From contig NZ_LGEC01000068.1 of the NCBI RefSeq assembly GCF_001279585.1, positions 1-64,000 of the forward strand: a DNA stretch of 64,000 nucleotides. The letters run 5' to 3'. Shown here piece by piece: positions 7,256 through 16,285 of the stretch. This DNA is from Nocardiopsis sp. NRRL B-16309 (lineage in GTDB: Bacteria; Actinomycetota; Actinomycetes; Streptosporangiales; Streptosporangiaceae). A program made the translations under genes and the position numbers. How positions within the stretch are numbered: position 1 is the first letter of the stretch; each line of letters begins with the position of its first letter. The notes below the pieces were generated by a model. The model had not been told where the DNA came from, did not search any database, and saw only the letters and a list, made by a program, of their open reading frames with translations.

Positions 7256-8281
7256 ATGAAACTCAGCACGCACATCAGGACGGCGGTCGCGATCGCGACG
7301 ACCGCGGGCCTCCTCGCCGCCACCGGCTGCGCCGGCGACACCGCCGACTCCGAGCCAGGCGTCCTCAACGTGGGGCAGATCAGCGACTCCGTCGCGTTCT
7401 TCCCGCTCTACGTCGCCGAGGAGGAGGGCTACTTCACCGAGGAGGGCGTCGAACTCGGCGAGCGGCCCCGGCTCGGCACCGGCGCCAAGCTCGCGGCGGC
7501 CCTGACCTCCGGCTCCATCGACGTCGGCGCGGGAGTCCTCACGGACGCGTTCAACCTGGCGGAGAGCAACCCGGAAACGCAGGTGACCGGCTCGCTCGTC
7601 ACCGACTACTACGTGGACATCGTGACGTCCTCGGACTTCGACGGGCCCGCGGCGGACGCCTCCCTGGAGGAGAAGGTCCGCGCCCTGGAGGGAAGGAACA
7701 TTGGGATCACCGGGCCCGGATCCGGCACCGAGGCGCTGGTCGTCTACCTGTTCGAGCAGGTGGGCCTGGACGCCAGGACCGACGCCACACTCGTCAACCT
7801 GGGCGCCGTCCCCTCGTCGGCCATCGGCGCCCTGTCCGAGGGGCAGGTGGACGCCCTCGCCTTCTTCCAGCCGACCGGCCAGATGGCCGAGGCGGAAGGG
7901 GTCGGCGACATCTACATCTCGCCCCAGCGCGGCGACGTCCCCGACCTGTCCGGCTCCCTGCACGGCGCGCTGTTCAGCACCTCCGGGGTGATCGAGGAGA
8001 AGGGCGAGGAGGTCGAGGCCTTCAACCGGGCCATCGACCGGGCGCTGGAGTTCATCCAGAGCGACCCGGAGGCCGGCGCGGAGCTGCTGTCGACCTACCT
8101 CGAGGGCACCGACCCCGAGGCGGTGGAGGCGCTCAACGAGATCCTCCCGCAGGAGTTCGCCTCCTCGTCCCAGGTGTCGCGGGACGCCTTCGGTACCGCG
8201 GTGGACTTCCACCTGGAGTCCCAGCTGATCGACGAGGCACCCGACTACGAGTCACTCGTCTGGTCCCACGTCCAGGAGTAG
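7256..8281 (+). CDS. ABC transporter substrate-binding lipoprotein, NitT/TauT type
   Basis: A 341-residue extracytoplasmic lipoprotein. The signal peptide ends in the lipobox L-A-A-T-G-C, so Cys is lipidated and anchors the protein. The mature part begins like NMT1/THI5-like and SsuA-type binding proteins (…F-F-P-L-Y-V-A-E-E-E-G-Y-F) and has the two-lobe pattern with a G-P-G-S-G-T-E motif in the middle. The ATG at 7256 begins the signal peptide; an upstream in-frame ATG would add a non-signal extension. The ligand is probably an aromatic or other carboxylic acid fed into the oxalomesaconate route, judging only from the operon. Confidence 0.9.
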   Translation: MKLSTHIRTAVAIATTAGLLAATGCAGDTADSEPGVLNVGQISDSVAFFPLYVAEEEGYFTEEGVELGERPRLGTGAKLAAALTSGSIDVGAGVLTDAFNLAESNPETQVTGSLVTDYYVDIVTSSDFDGPAADASLEEKVRALEGRNIGITGPGSGTEALVVYLFEQVGLDARTDATLVNLGAVPSSAIGALSEGQVDALAFFQPTGQMAEAEGVGDIYISPQRGDVPDLSGSLHGALFSTSGVIEEKGEEVEAFNRAIDRALEFIQSDPEAGAELLSTYLEGTDPEAVEALNEILPQEFASSSQVSRDAFGTAVDFHLESQLIDEAPDYESLVWSHVQE

Positions 8282-8314
8282 ACCGCGCATGACGGCACGA
8301 AGACGAGGACGACG

Positions 8315-9499
8315 ATGACACCGTCACAGACACCACCGGGGACACGTGCGCGAGTCCGTGGACACCAGCTGGCGATCCCCTCAGTCCTGATGCGGGGCGG
8401 GACCTCCCGCGGGCCGTTCTTCGCCCGTGCGGACCTGCCTGACGACGACGGGACGCTCGCCCGAGTGCTCACCGCGGCGCTCGGTTCGCCCCACCCGCTG
8501 CAGATCGACGGGCTGGGCGGGGGACACCCGCTCACGTCCAAGGCGGGCATCGTCGGCCCGAGCACCGAGTCCGGCGCCGATCTCGACTTCCGCTTCGCCC
8601 AGCTGCGACCCGACGACGACTCGGTGGACATGGACGCCAACTGCGGCAACCTGCTCGCCGCGGTCGTGCCCTTCGCCGTCGAGACCGGGATGATCGTGCC
8701 CACCGCGGACACCACGACCGTGCGGGTGCGCACCCTCAACACGGGGGCGGTCGCGGAGATCTCCGTGCGCACACCCGGGGGCGGCGGCGCGCGCAGCGTC
8801 GACTACGCGGGGGAGACCCGCATCGACGGCGCCCCCGGTACCTCCTCGCCGGTGACGATCGGGTTCCTCGACACCGCCGGATCCATCGCCGGGTCCCTGC
8901 TGCCGACGGGCCGGCCGCGCGACACGGTCGAGGTCACCGGCACGGGGCCGGTGGAAGTCACCTGCATCGACAACGGCCAGCCCCTCGTCATCGTCGCCGC
9001 CACCGCGCTCGGCGCCACCGGGCGGGAGAGCCCCGCCGAACTCACCGCGGACCCCGCCCTGCGCTCCCGGGTCGAGGCGCTGCGGCTGGCCTGCGGAACG
9101 CTCATGGGTCTGGGCGACGTCACGGACCGCAACTACCCGAAGATGACGCTGATCTCGCCCCCGCGGCACGGGGGCACGGTGGCCACGCGCAGCTTCATCC
9201 CCCGCGTGGCCCACGAGTCGATCGGCGTCCTGGCCGCCGTCACCGCCGCCACCGCCTGCGTACTGCCGGGAACGGTCGCGCACGCGATGGCGGCCCCGAC
9301 GGCCACCGGGCAGGCCGAGGCCACGCTCTCCATCGAGCACCCGAGCGGGGCCTTCGACGTCCGGCTCGGCTGGGAACCCGGCGACCCAGCCCGTATCACC
9401 CGTTCCGCGCTCGTACGCACCGCACGAGCGCTCATGGCCGGCGACCTCTATGTCCCCCTGGGCCTCTGGAACCCGTCAACGAAGGAAACGAACCGATGA
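8315..9499 (+). CDS. 4-oxalomesaconate tautomerase, PrpF family
   Basis: A 394-residue protein of the PrpF/diaminopimelate epimerase-like fold. It has the family's opening M-R-G-G-T-S-R-G-P-F-F, the G-G-G-H-P-L-T-S-K-A loop and the D-A-N-C-G-N-L motif bearing the catalytic Cys. PrpF-family members in gallate/protocatechuate 4,5-cleavage pathways (GalD, LigU) shift the double bond of 4-oxalomesaconate. Here the next two genes encode the hydratase and aldolase that follow, which favours this function over aconitate isomerisation. It overlaps ligJ by 4 nt. Confidence 0.85.
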   Translation: MTPSQTPPGTRARVRGHQLAIPSVLMRGGTSRGPFFARADLPDDDGTLARVLTAALGSPHPLQIDGLGGGHPLTSKAGIVGPSTESGADLDFRFAQLRPDDDSVDMDANCGNLLAAVVPFAVETGMIVPTADTTTVRVRTLNTGAVAEISVRTPGGGGARSVDYAGETRIDGAPGTSSPVTIGFLDTAGSIAGSLLPTGRPRDTVEVTGTGPVEVTCIDNGQPLVIVAATALGATGRESPAELTADPALRSRVEALRLACGTLMGLGDVTDRNYPKMTLISPPRHGGTVATRSFIPRVAHESIGVLAAVTAATACVLPGTVAHAMAAPTATGQAEATLSIEHPSGAFDVRLGWEPGDPARITRSALVRTARALMAGDLYVPLGLWNPSTKETNR

Positions 9500-10512
9500 T
9501 CATCGACTGCCACGGGCACTTCACCACCGCGCCCGACGCTCTCGGCCAGTGGCGCCAGGCCCAGATCGCCGCGCTCGACGGCGGGCCCGAGCCCGACGAG
9601 CCGCGCATCGGCGACGACGAGTTGCGCGAGGCGATCGAGGGCAACCAGCTCTCCCTCATGGACCAGCGCGGAATCGACCTGACCGTGTTCTCGCCCCGGG
9701 CGTCCTTCATGGCCCACCACATCGGTGACGAGGCCACCTCCGTCCGCTGGGCCCGGATCTGCAACGACCTCGTCGCCCGCGTGACGGAACTCTTCCCGGA
9801 GCGCTTCGCCCCCGCCGCGATGCTTCCGCAGTCCCCGGGCGCCGACCCGGCCGGCTGCCTGCCCGAACTGCGGCGCGCCGTCGAGGAACTCGGCGCCGTG
9901 GCGATCAACCTCAACCCGGACCCCTCCGGAGGGCTGTGGGACTCGCCCCCGCTGACCGACCGCTCGTGGTATCCCATCTACGAGGCGATGTGCGAGTACG
10001 ACATCCCCGCGATGGTGCACGTCTCCACCAGCGTCAACCCCGCCTTCCACACCACCGGCTCGCACTACCTCAACGCCGACACCACGGCGTTCATGCAGCT
10101 GGTCCAGGGCGACCTCTTCGCCGACTTCCCGGACCTGCGGCTCGTCATCCCCCACGGAGGCGGGGCCGCGCCCTACCACTGGGGGCGCTTCCGCGGACTG
10201 GCGATGGCCCTCGGCAGGCCCGAACTGGAGAAGCACGTGCTCGGCAACGTGTTCTTCGATACCTGCGTGTACCACCAGCCGGGCATCGACCTGCTGCTCG
10301 ACGTCGTCCCGCACGAGAACATCCTCTTCGCCTCGGAGATGATCGGCGCCGTCCGCGACATCGACCCGTGTTCGGGCCACCACTTCGACGACACCGGCCG
10401 CTACCTGCGGCGCGCGGACCTGACCGACACCGCGCGCGATGCCATCACCGAGGGCAACGCCCGCCGCGTCTACCCGCGGCTCGACGCGCGGCTGAGGAGT
10501 CAGGGCCGATGA
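9496..10512 (+). CDS. ligJ: 4-oxalomesaconate hydratase, amidohydrolase superfamily
   Basis: A 338-residue protein that resembles the LigJ hydratase of the protocatechuate 4,5-cleavage pathway along its whole length: the start M-I-I-D-C-H-G-H (metal ligands His6, His8), the segments V-F-S-P-R-A-S-F-M-A-H-H and N-L-N-P-D-P-S-G-G, the I-P-H-G-G-G-A loop, F-A-S-E-M-I-G-A-V, and the ending E-G-N-A-R-R-V-Y-P-R-L-D. It hydrates 4-oxalomesaconate to 4-carboxy-4-hydroxy-2-oxoadipate. GAAGGAAA lies upstream of the ATG, which overlaps the preceding stop. Confidence 0.9.
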   Translation: MIIDCHGHFTTAPDALGQWRQAQIAALDGGPEPDEPRIGDDELREAIEGNQLSLMDQRGIDLTVFSPRASFMAHHIGDEATSVRWARICNDLVARVTELFPERFAPAAMLPQSPGADPAGCLPELRRAVEELGAVAINLNPDPSGGLWDSPPLTDRSWYPIYEAMCEYDIPAMVHVSTSVNPAFHTTGSHYLNADTTAFMQLVQGDLFADFPDLRLVIPHGGGAAPYHWGRFRGLAMALGRPELEKHVLGNVFFDTCVYHQPGIDLLLDVVPHENILFASEMIGAVRDIDPCSGHHFDDTGRYLRRADLTDTARDAITEGNARRVYPRLDARLRSQGR

Positions 10513-10552
10513 GGGCCGGTCCGTACCCGTCCACCCACGCACGAGGAGAGTC

Positions 10553-11236
10553 ATGACCGAGCTCGGAGTCGTCCACCGTTCCATCGAGCGCGCCGCGCCG
10601 GAGGCCGTCGAGGAGCTGTCCCGCTTCGGCGTCGCCACCGTGCACGAGGCACAGGGGCGCACCGGCCTGCTGCGGCCCTACATCCGTCCGGTCTATCCGC
10701 GGGCCAGCCTGTGCGGGACCGCGGTCACCGTCCTGCTCCAGCCCGGCGACAACTGGATGCTGCACGTGGTCGCCGAACAGATCCGTCCGGGCGACGTCGT
10801 CGTGGCCGGCTGCACGACGGAGTCCGAGGACGGGTTCTTCGGCGAGCTCCTGGCGACCTCGTTCAGGGCCCGGGGCGCCGTGGGCCTGATCATCGACGGC
10901 GGCTGCCGCGACGCCGCCGAGCTCGGCGAGATGGACTTCCCGGTCTTCAGCCGCGCCATCAACGCCAAGGGCACGGTGAAGGCGACACTGGGCTCGGTCA
11001 ACGTGCCGGTCACCGTGGCCAACGCCCTGGTCCACCCGGGCGACGTCGTCGTCGCCGACGCCGACGGCGTGGTCGTGGTGCCCCGCGACACCGCCCCGCG
11101 GGTCGCCGAGGCCGCGCGGCTCCGCGAGGAGAACGAGCACGGCAAGCGCGCCCGGTTCCAGAACGGCGAGCTGGGCCTGGACGTCTACGGCATGCGCGAG
11201 AAGCTGACCTCGGCCGGCCTGCGCTACCTGGACTGA
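10553..11236 (+). CDS. ligK: 4-carboxy-4-hydroxy-2-oxoadipate aldolase / oxaloacetate decarboxylase, RraA-like
   Basis: A 227-residue class II pyruvate aldolase of the RraA fold. It cleaves 4-carboxy-4-hydroxy-2-oxoadipate to pyruvate and oxaloacetate, the last step of the pathway. The sequence has V-A-T-V-H-E-A-Q-G-R-T-G near the N-terminus, P-G-D-N-W-M-L-H, and the active-site pair Arg119-Asp120 in I-D-G-G-C-R-D, all typical of LigK/HMG aldolases. GAGGAGAG precedes the ATG. A 40-nt gap separates it from ligJ. It ends the operon. Confidence 0.9.
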   Translation: MTELGVVHRSIERAAPEAVEELSRFGVATVHEAQGRTGLLRPYIRPVYPRASLCGTAVTVLLQPGDNWMLHVVAEQIRPGDVVVAGCTTESEDGFFGELLATSFRARGAVGLIIDGGCRDAAELGEMDFPVFSRAINAKGTVKATLGSVNVPVTVANALVHPGDVVVADADGVVVVPRDTAPRVAEAARLREENEHGKRARFQNGELGLDVYGMREKLTSAGLRYLD

Positions 11237-11546
11237 TCGGCCCGCACATCGTGGGCGGGCACCGCCGGGGTGGGGCCGACGCCGCCGGCTCCACCCCCGG
11301 GACGATCCCCGTCTCGGCGACGGCCGGCTACAGGGGCCCGCCGCGCGGGTAGGCAGGCGGTGGGACGGCCGGGGCGGCCGGAGGCGGCCGAGTGGTCGGG
11401 TCGGCCGGTCGACGGGCGGACCGGACCCGGGGCGCGGTCGTCCCACGATGGCCGTGGCGGGCGCGGACCGCCGCCACGTACTGTGGCAGCCCAGAGGAAC
11501 CGGGCAGGCCGCCCGCCCCTCACGCCGCACGACTGGAGAGGTGCCC
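11237..11546. other. Intergenic region after ligK
   Basis: About 310 bp, very GC-rich, with several short inverted repeats made of CCGG-type runs but no convincing terminator with a U-tract and no coding pattern. In-frame starts upstream of the methyltransferase (11448) exist but lack a ribosome binding site. Confidence 0.5.
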
Positions 11547-12422
11547 ATGTCCCGCATGACGCCCGAGGCGGACGGACCGGGCCCGGCCGTGGCCAACACC
11601 GAACAGGACGAGGCGTGGAACGGCGACGACGGCCGCCACTGGGCGGAGCACAGCGACCGCTTCGACGCGATGCTCGCCCGGTTCACCCCGATCCTGCTGG
11701 AAGCGGCGGGGGCCGCGCCAGGACAGCGGGTGCTCGACATCGGCTGCGGCGCGGGGGCGACGACGTGCGAGGCGGCCCGGGCCGCCTCGGGCGGTGAGGC
11801 CTGGGGCGTCGACCTCTCGGGGCCCCTGCTGGACCGGGCGCGGCAGCGCGCCGAACGGCAGGGACTCGACAACGTGCGCTTCGAGCGCGCCGACGCCCAG
11901 GTCCACCCCTTCCCCGAAGCGTCCTTCGACGCCGCGATGAGCCGGTTCGGCATCATGTTCTTAGCCGACCCGGCCGCGGCCTTCGCCAACATCGCCCGTG
12001 CCGTGGCTCCCGGGGGTCGGCTGGCCTTCCTGTGCTGGCAGCGGCCGCACGACATCGAGTGGACCGTCACGCTGCGCTCGGTCCTGGCGCGCTTCGTCGA
12101 CCTGCCGGAGATGGACATGGACGGCCCCGGGCCCTACTCGCTCGCCGAGCCGCGGCGGTCCCGGGACCTGTTGGAGGCGAACGGTTTCGACGGGGTCGTG
12201 GTCGAGTCCGTCCGGGAACCCGTCAGCCTGGGCGGTGACATGGACGAGGCGATGGACTTCGTGGCGCGGATGGGGCCGGTGCGCGCGCTGCTGTCCAAGG
12301 CCGACCCCGCGACCAGGACGCAGGCCCTCGACGCCCTGCGTGACGCCCTGGCCGTCCACCTCACCGACGACGGCGTGCGCGTGGGATCGGCCGCCTGGCT
12401 GGTCACCGCGCGCCGGGACTGA
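11547..12422 (+). CDS. Class I SAM-dependent methyltransferase, with a TTA codon
   Basis: A 291-residue cytoplasmic methyltransferase of the UbiE/type-11 kind. The SAM-binding motif V-L-D-I-G-C-G-A-G is at residues 62-70; motif II-like acidic loop and the post-motif A-R-A-V-A-P-G-G-R-L follow. GGAGAGG is 5 nt before the chosen ATG. A TTA leucine codon at 11961-11963 stands out against the otherwise G/C-ending codons; in streptomycetes such codons make genes depend on the bldA tRNA. Substrate unknown. It converges with the LuxR gene and has no obvious operon partner. Confidence 0.85.
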   Translation: MSRMTPEADGPGPAVANTEQDEAWNGDDGRHWAEHSDRFDAMLARFTPILLEAAGAAPGQRVLDIGCGAGATTCEAARAASGGEAWGVDLSGPLLDRARQRAERQGLDNVRFERADAQVHPFPEASFDAAMSRFGIMFLADPAAAFANIARAVAPGGRLAFLCWQRPHDIEWTVTLRSVLARFVDLPEMDMDGPGPYSLAEPRRSRDLLEANGFDGVVVESVREPVSLGGDMDEAMDFVARMGPVRALLSKADPATRTQALDALRDALAVHLTDDGVRVGSAAWLVTARRD

Positions 12423-12539
12423 ACTCCGGCCGTCCGGGCGGCCAGGACCCGCCGCCTTCCATGGAGCCCTCATCGAACCTGGTGCGGCGCGTTCTTCCCC
12501 TGGGCTCCTTCGTCGTTCACGTGGCGTCGAAGGATCGGC

Positions 12540-15326
12540 TCAGCCGACGATACGGGCGAGTTCCACCCGCGACCGGATGCCGAGTTTGGCGTAGATGTTG
12601 CGCAGGTGGTGGTCGACCGTGCGCGGGCTCAGGAACAGCAGCGCCGCCACCTCCCGGTTGGTCGATCCCGTCGCGACGTGGCGGGCGATCTGCAGCTGCT
12701 GCGGGCTCAGCTGCCGGACGGGATCGCGCTCCCGCCGGGCGGGCCTGCCGCGGGTGGCGCGCAGTTCGGCGCGCGCCTGGTCGGCCCACGGCCGCGCGCC
12801 CAGCAGCTCGAAGGACTCCAGGGCCGCGGTCAGGTGCTCGCGCGCCCTGGCCGGGTGGCGTTCGCGCCGCAGCTGGGAGCCGAACAACAGCTGTGTCCGC
12901 GCCAGTTCGAGGTCGCAGTAGCCCGACGCGTGCAGGTCGACCGCCCGGCCGAACAGGTCCGTGCTCTCCCGCCCCGAAGCGAGCAGGGCCCGGCAGCGCA
13001 GCGCCAGCGCGCGGGCGGAGGACGCGCCGGTGGCCTCGGCCCAGCGCTCGAACGTGGTGACGGCCGAGTGCACGGCCTCGGTCCGCTCGGGGCCGGGTGC
13101 GGTCGCGGCTCCGCGCATCGTCGCCTCGACCAGGTGCGGTGTGCTCAGCAGGTGCACGGCCGTGTGGCCGCGGCCGGGCCCGGCGCGGTGGAGGGAGGAC
13201 AGCCGCGAGGCGGCCTCGTCCACCCGGCCCAGGCCCAGGTCGAGAAGGGCCAGGGCCCAGGAGGCGAGTCCCGCGGGGAGGCCGAGGTCGTGGGAGTCCG
13301 CCAGGGCCAGCGCCGCCCGCGCCCGGTTCCGGCAGGCGTCCTCCTCGCCGTGGATCGCGGCCAGCAGGGCGAGCCCGGCGCGGTGGTGCCCGGCGCAGTT
13401 GTCCTGCCCGGTGGCCTCGGCGAGCCGCAGACCCTCGGCGGCGCAGGCCTGGGCGAGGGAGAGGCGGCCGAGCCAGAGTTCGGCGTAGGTGCGGAACTCC
13501 AGGGCCCGTGGGACGAGGGAGTCCGCCCCGGAGCGCCGTGCGTGGTCGGCCGCCCGCCCCGCGAGGGCGGACGCCCCCAGGTTGTCGCCGCACAGGAGCC
13601 CGGCGATGCCGCCCAGGAGGAGGTGCTGGGGGTCCTCGGTGCGGTCGGCCGCCGCCATCACGCGGCGCAGGGCGGTCACGCCCTCGGTGTGCCGGCCCTG
13701 GAAGAGGGCGGCCTTGCCCGACATGTAGTCGAGGACGAGGCGGTCCTGGGGCCGGCGGCCGCTCCCGTGGAGGGCGAGCGCCCGCGCGGCGGTGGCGAAG
13801 TAGCGGGTGTGGTCGCCGGACAGGCAGCAGGCCTCGCCCGCCTGGTGGAGCGCGCGCAGCGCCAGGGCGCTGTCGCGGCGGGGCACGTGGTCGGCGAAGG
13901 TCCGCAGGCGCTGGAAGGCGTCGATGGCCACCCCCGAGCGCAGGTCCATGTCGGCGCGCACGAGCTCCACGTGGTCGCGTACGGGTCCGGCGGCCTCGCC
14001 CAGGGCGGGGAGTTCGTCGCCGACGCGGTCCAGGAGCCGCAGGGTGCGGGGGTGGTCGCCCGACAGCCAGGCCGCGCGCGCCGACTCGGCCAGGCGCATG
14101 GCGCGGGCGGCGGCGGCCGGCGACAGCTCGGCGGCGCGCTCGAACAGGACCGAGGCGGGCGCGTGCCCCCGCCGTCCCATCCGTTCCCGGGCGGCTGCGC
14201 ACAGGTCCGCCGCGGTGGACTCGTCCGGGGCGGTGCGGGCGGCGGCGCGGTGCCAGGCGGCGTCGGCGGGGGAGCGCCGGGCCAGCGCCAGGTGGGCGGC
14301 GTGCCGTTCCGCCGCGGGCAGGCCGTGGTACAGGGCGGGGCCGACCAGGGGATGGGCCAGTACGGCGCGCCCGGCGTCCTGCCGGACCAGCCCGGCCTCC
14401 GCGGCCGACGCCCACCACGGGGGCGGACCGCCCTCCTCCCGCGGGGAGCCGGAACGCGCGGCCGGGACCGGGGCGGGCGTCGCGGGGGCGGCCGCCAGCA
14501 GCAGGAGCCGGTGGCGGACCGGGGCGGGCAGACCACGGGCCGAAGCGGCGTAGGCGTCGGTGAGGGCGCCGCGTGAGCGGGGCGGGCGGCCCAGGTCGGT
14601 CGCGCCCGAACGCTCGTCGGGACCGGCCGCGGCCAGGAGTTCGAGCGCGGCGCGGGGGTTGCCCCGCGCCAGGACGGCGAGTTGGGCGCGGACGGACTTG
14701 GCCAGGGGAACCGGCTCGGCCGCCGCGTCGAGGAGCCGTTCCGTGCCCTCCCGGTCCAGGGGTTCCAGGTCCAGGACGGGGACGCCGCCGGGCGCCTCGT
14801 AGGCGCCCGCCTCGGCGGACAGGAGGGCGGCCACGCCCTCGTCGGCGAGCCGCCGTCCGGCGAAGGCGAGGACCTCCCGGGAGGGCGCGTCCATGAGGTG
14901 GACGTCGTCCACGCAGATGAGCACGGGGTGCTCCGCGGCGATCTCGGTGATGAGTCCCAGGGCCGCCACCGACAGCAGGAAGGGCCGTTCCGCGCGGCCG
15001 CACTCCAGTGACCGGTGGAGGGCGTCGCGTTGGGCGGCCGGGAGGCGTGGCAGGTAGGGCATGGCCGGGCGCAGGAGCTGGTGCAGGCCGGCGAAGGCCA
15101 GCTGGCGCTCCTCGGGGGCGGCGTGGGCGGCCAGCACGGTGAAGTCGGGGGCCTGCGCGCGGGTGTGGGCGAGCAGCGCGGACCTGCCCGAGCCGCGGGC
15201 GCCGCGGACCAGCAGGATGCGGCTCCGGCCGGAGCGGGCGGCCCGCAGCAGGTGGCGGGTGGCGGCGAGTTCCTGGTCACGCCCGTACAGGGGGGCGACG
15301 CGTGTGGGCGGGGGCACGCGGATCAC
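12540..15326 (-). CDS. Large LuxR-family (LAL-type) transcriptional regulator
   Basis: A 928-residue protein with an N-terminal AAA/STAND-like ATPase region (P-loop G-A-R-G-S-G-R-S at 42-49, Walker B V-L-I-C-V-D-D at 135-141), a long helical repeat middle region and a C-terminal LuxR helix-turn-helix (about 865-928; L-S-P-Q-Q-L-Q-I-A…T-N-R-E-V-A…S-P-R-T-V-D-H-H-L). LAL proteins switch on pathway genes, often secondary metabolism or sugar use. The Walker A lysine is replaced by Arg48, which may weaken ATP hydrolysis. GTG at 15324-15326 is the first start; no good ribosome binding site was found. It is divergent from a secreted lipase gene, its likeliest nearby target. Confidence 0.88.
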   Translation of the reverse strand: MIRVPPPTRVAPLYGRDQELAATRHLLRAARSGRSRILLVRGARGSGRSALLAHTRAQAPDFTVLAAHAAPEERQLAFAGLHQLLRPAMPYLPRLPAAQRDALHRSLECGRAERPFLLSVAALGLITEIAAEHPVLICVDDVHLMDAPSREVLAFAGRRLADEGVAALLSAEAGAYEAPGGVPVLDLEPLDREGTERLLDAAAEPVPLAKSVRAQLAVLARGNPRAALELLAAAGPDERSGATDLGRPPRSRGALTDAYAASARGLPAPVRHRLLLLAAAPATPAPVPAARSGSPREEGGPPPWWASAAEAGLVRQDAGRAVLAHPLVGPALYHGLPAAERHAAHLALARRSPADAAWHRAAARTAPDESTAADLCAAARERMGRRGHAPASVLFERAAELSPAAAARAMRLAESARAAWLSGDHPRTLRLLDRVGDELPALGEAAGPVRDHVELVRADMDLRSGVAIDAFQRLRTFADHVPRRDSALALRALHQAGEACCLSGDHTRYFATAARALALHGSGRRPQDRLVLDYMSGKAALFQGRHTEGVTALRRVMAAADRTEDPQHLLLGGIAGLLCGDNLGASALAGRAADHARRSGADSLVPRALEFRTYAELWLGRLSLAQACAAEGLRLAEATGQDNCAGHHRAGLALLAAIHGEEDACRNRARAALALADSHDLGLPAGLASWALALLDLGLGRVDEAASRLSSLHRAGPGRGHTAVHLLSTPHLVEATMRGAATAPGPERTEAVHSAVTTFERWAEATGASSARALALRCRALLASGRESTDLFGRAVDLHASGYCDLELARTQLLFGSQLRRERHPARAREHLTAALESFELLGARPWADQARAELRATRGRPARRERDPVRQLSPQQLQIARHVATGSTNREVAALLFLSPRTVDHHLRNIYAKLGIRSRVELARIVG

Positions 15327-15440
15327 GGAAAAGAAGTTACCCGCGAGTTAAAGAGCTGTAAAGGGACCGGCGATTCAGCCGATGCGCTCCGTGTGACGCC
15401 GGGCACACACTCGAGCTCCCCCACCCCCTGCGGAGTCACC

Positions 15441-16112
15441 ATGAAACGTTCGTTCGCGCTCCTGTGCGGTCTCGCGCTCGCCGCGTCCCTGTCCCTGGCC
15501 ACGGCCGTACCGGCCGCCGCCTCCCAGCCCGCTCCGATCATCTTCGTCCACGGATTCGCCGGCAAGGGCGGACAGTGGTCGACCATGCGGGCGAGCCTGG
15601 CCGAGTCGGGCTACCCCGAGGACCGGCTGCACGTGTTCTCCTACGACTGGCTGCGCTCGAACCGCACCATCGCCGACCGGCTGTCCACGTACGCCGACGG
15701 CGTCCGCGACCAGCACGGCGCCGACCGGGTCCACCTGGTCTCCCACTCCATGGGCGGCCTGTCCACGCGCTGGTACATCAAGCACATGGGCGGCGACCGG
15801 ACGGTCGACCAGTGGATCTCGATCGGCGGCCCCAACAACGGCACCGACGTCGCGAACCTGTGCACGTCGCTCATCACGCCGTGCGCGGAGATGCGGCACG
15901 GCTCGCACTTCCTGGCCGAGCTCAACAGCGGCGACCCGACGCCGGGCCCGGTGGAGTACACGACCTTCCGTTCGCCCTGCGACCTCATCATCTCGCCGTA
16001 CGACAGCACGTCCCTGGACGGTGCGAACAACATCCGCACCGGATGCGTCGAGCACATCTCCATGATGTGGAACTCCGAGGTCATCGACGGAGTGCGCAGC
16101 ACACTCGGCTGA
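15441..16112 (+). CDS. Secreted lipase (alpha/beta hydrolase)
   Basis: A 223-residue secreted esterase/lipase. Residues 1-28 form a Sec signal peptide (K-R start, Leu/Ala core, A-A-A-S end). The mature protein starts close to the oxyanion motif V-H-G-F-A-G-K-G, has the nucleophile elbow S-H-S-M-G-G with Ser103, and a late His in H-I-S-M-M. It resembles the small lipases of Bacillus LipA type and their actinomycete relatives. The ATG at 15441 begins the signal peptide. It is divergent from the large LuxR regulator, with 114 bp between. Confidence 0.85.
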   Translation: MKRSFALLCGLALAASLSLATAVPAAASQPAPIIFVHGFAGKGGQWSTMRASLAESGYPEDRLHVFSYDWLRSNRTIADRLSTYADGVRDQHGADRVHLVSHSMGGLSTRWYIKHMGGDRTVDQWISIGGPNNGTDVANLCTSLITPCAEMRHGSHFLAELNSGDPTPGPVEYTTFRSPCDLIISPYDSTSLDGANNIRTGCVEHISMMWNSEVIDGVRSTLG

Positions 16113-16285
16113 CGTGCGGCTGTCGCGGCGGCGGCCCCGGCGGTACCACCGCCGGGGCCCTCCCACCGGAGTCCTCCCCGGGGCGCCATGGCCTACGATG
16201 GCGGGCCGGCCGCACCGGAGGCCGCCGAACGGTCCGACGCCCCCGCCGCCACCCCCGTGCGCGGCCACGAAGGAGAACCGAACCC

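Noticed and set aside
12517..15003. Long Arg/Pro/Gly-rich open frame on the reverse strand and similar long forward frames
   Set aside because: They are out-of-frame shadows of the LuxR gene produced by high GC; composition is not protein-like and no motif is present.
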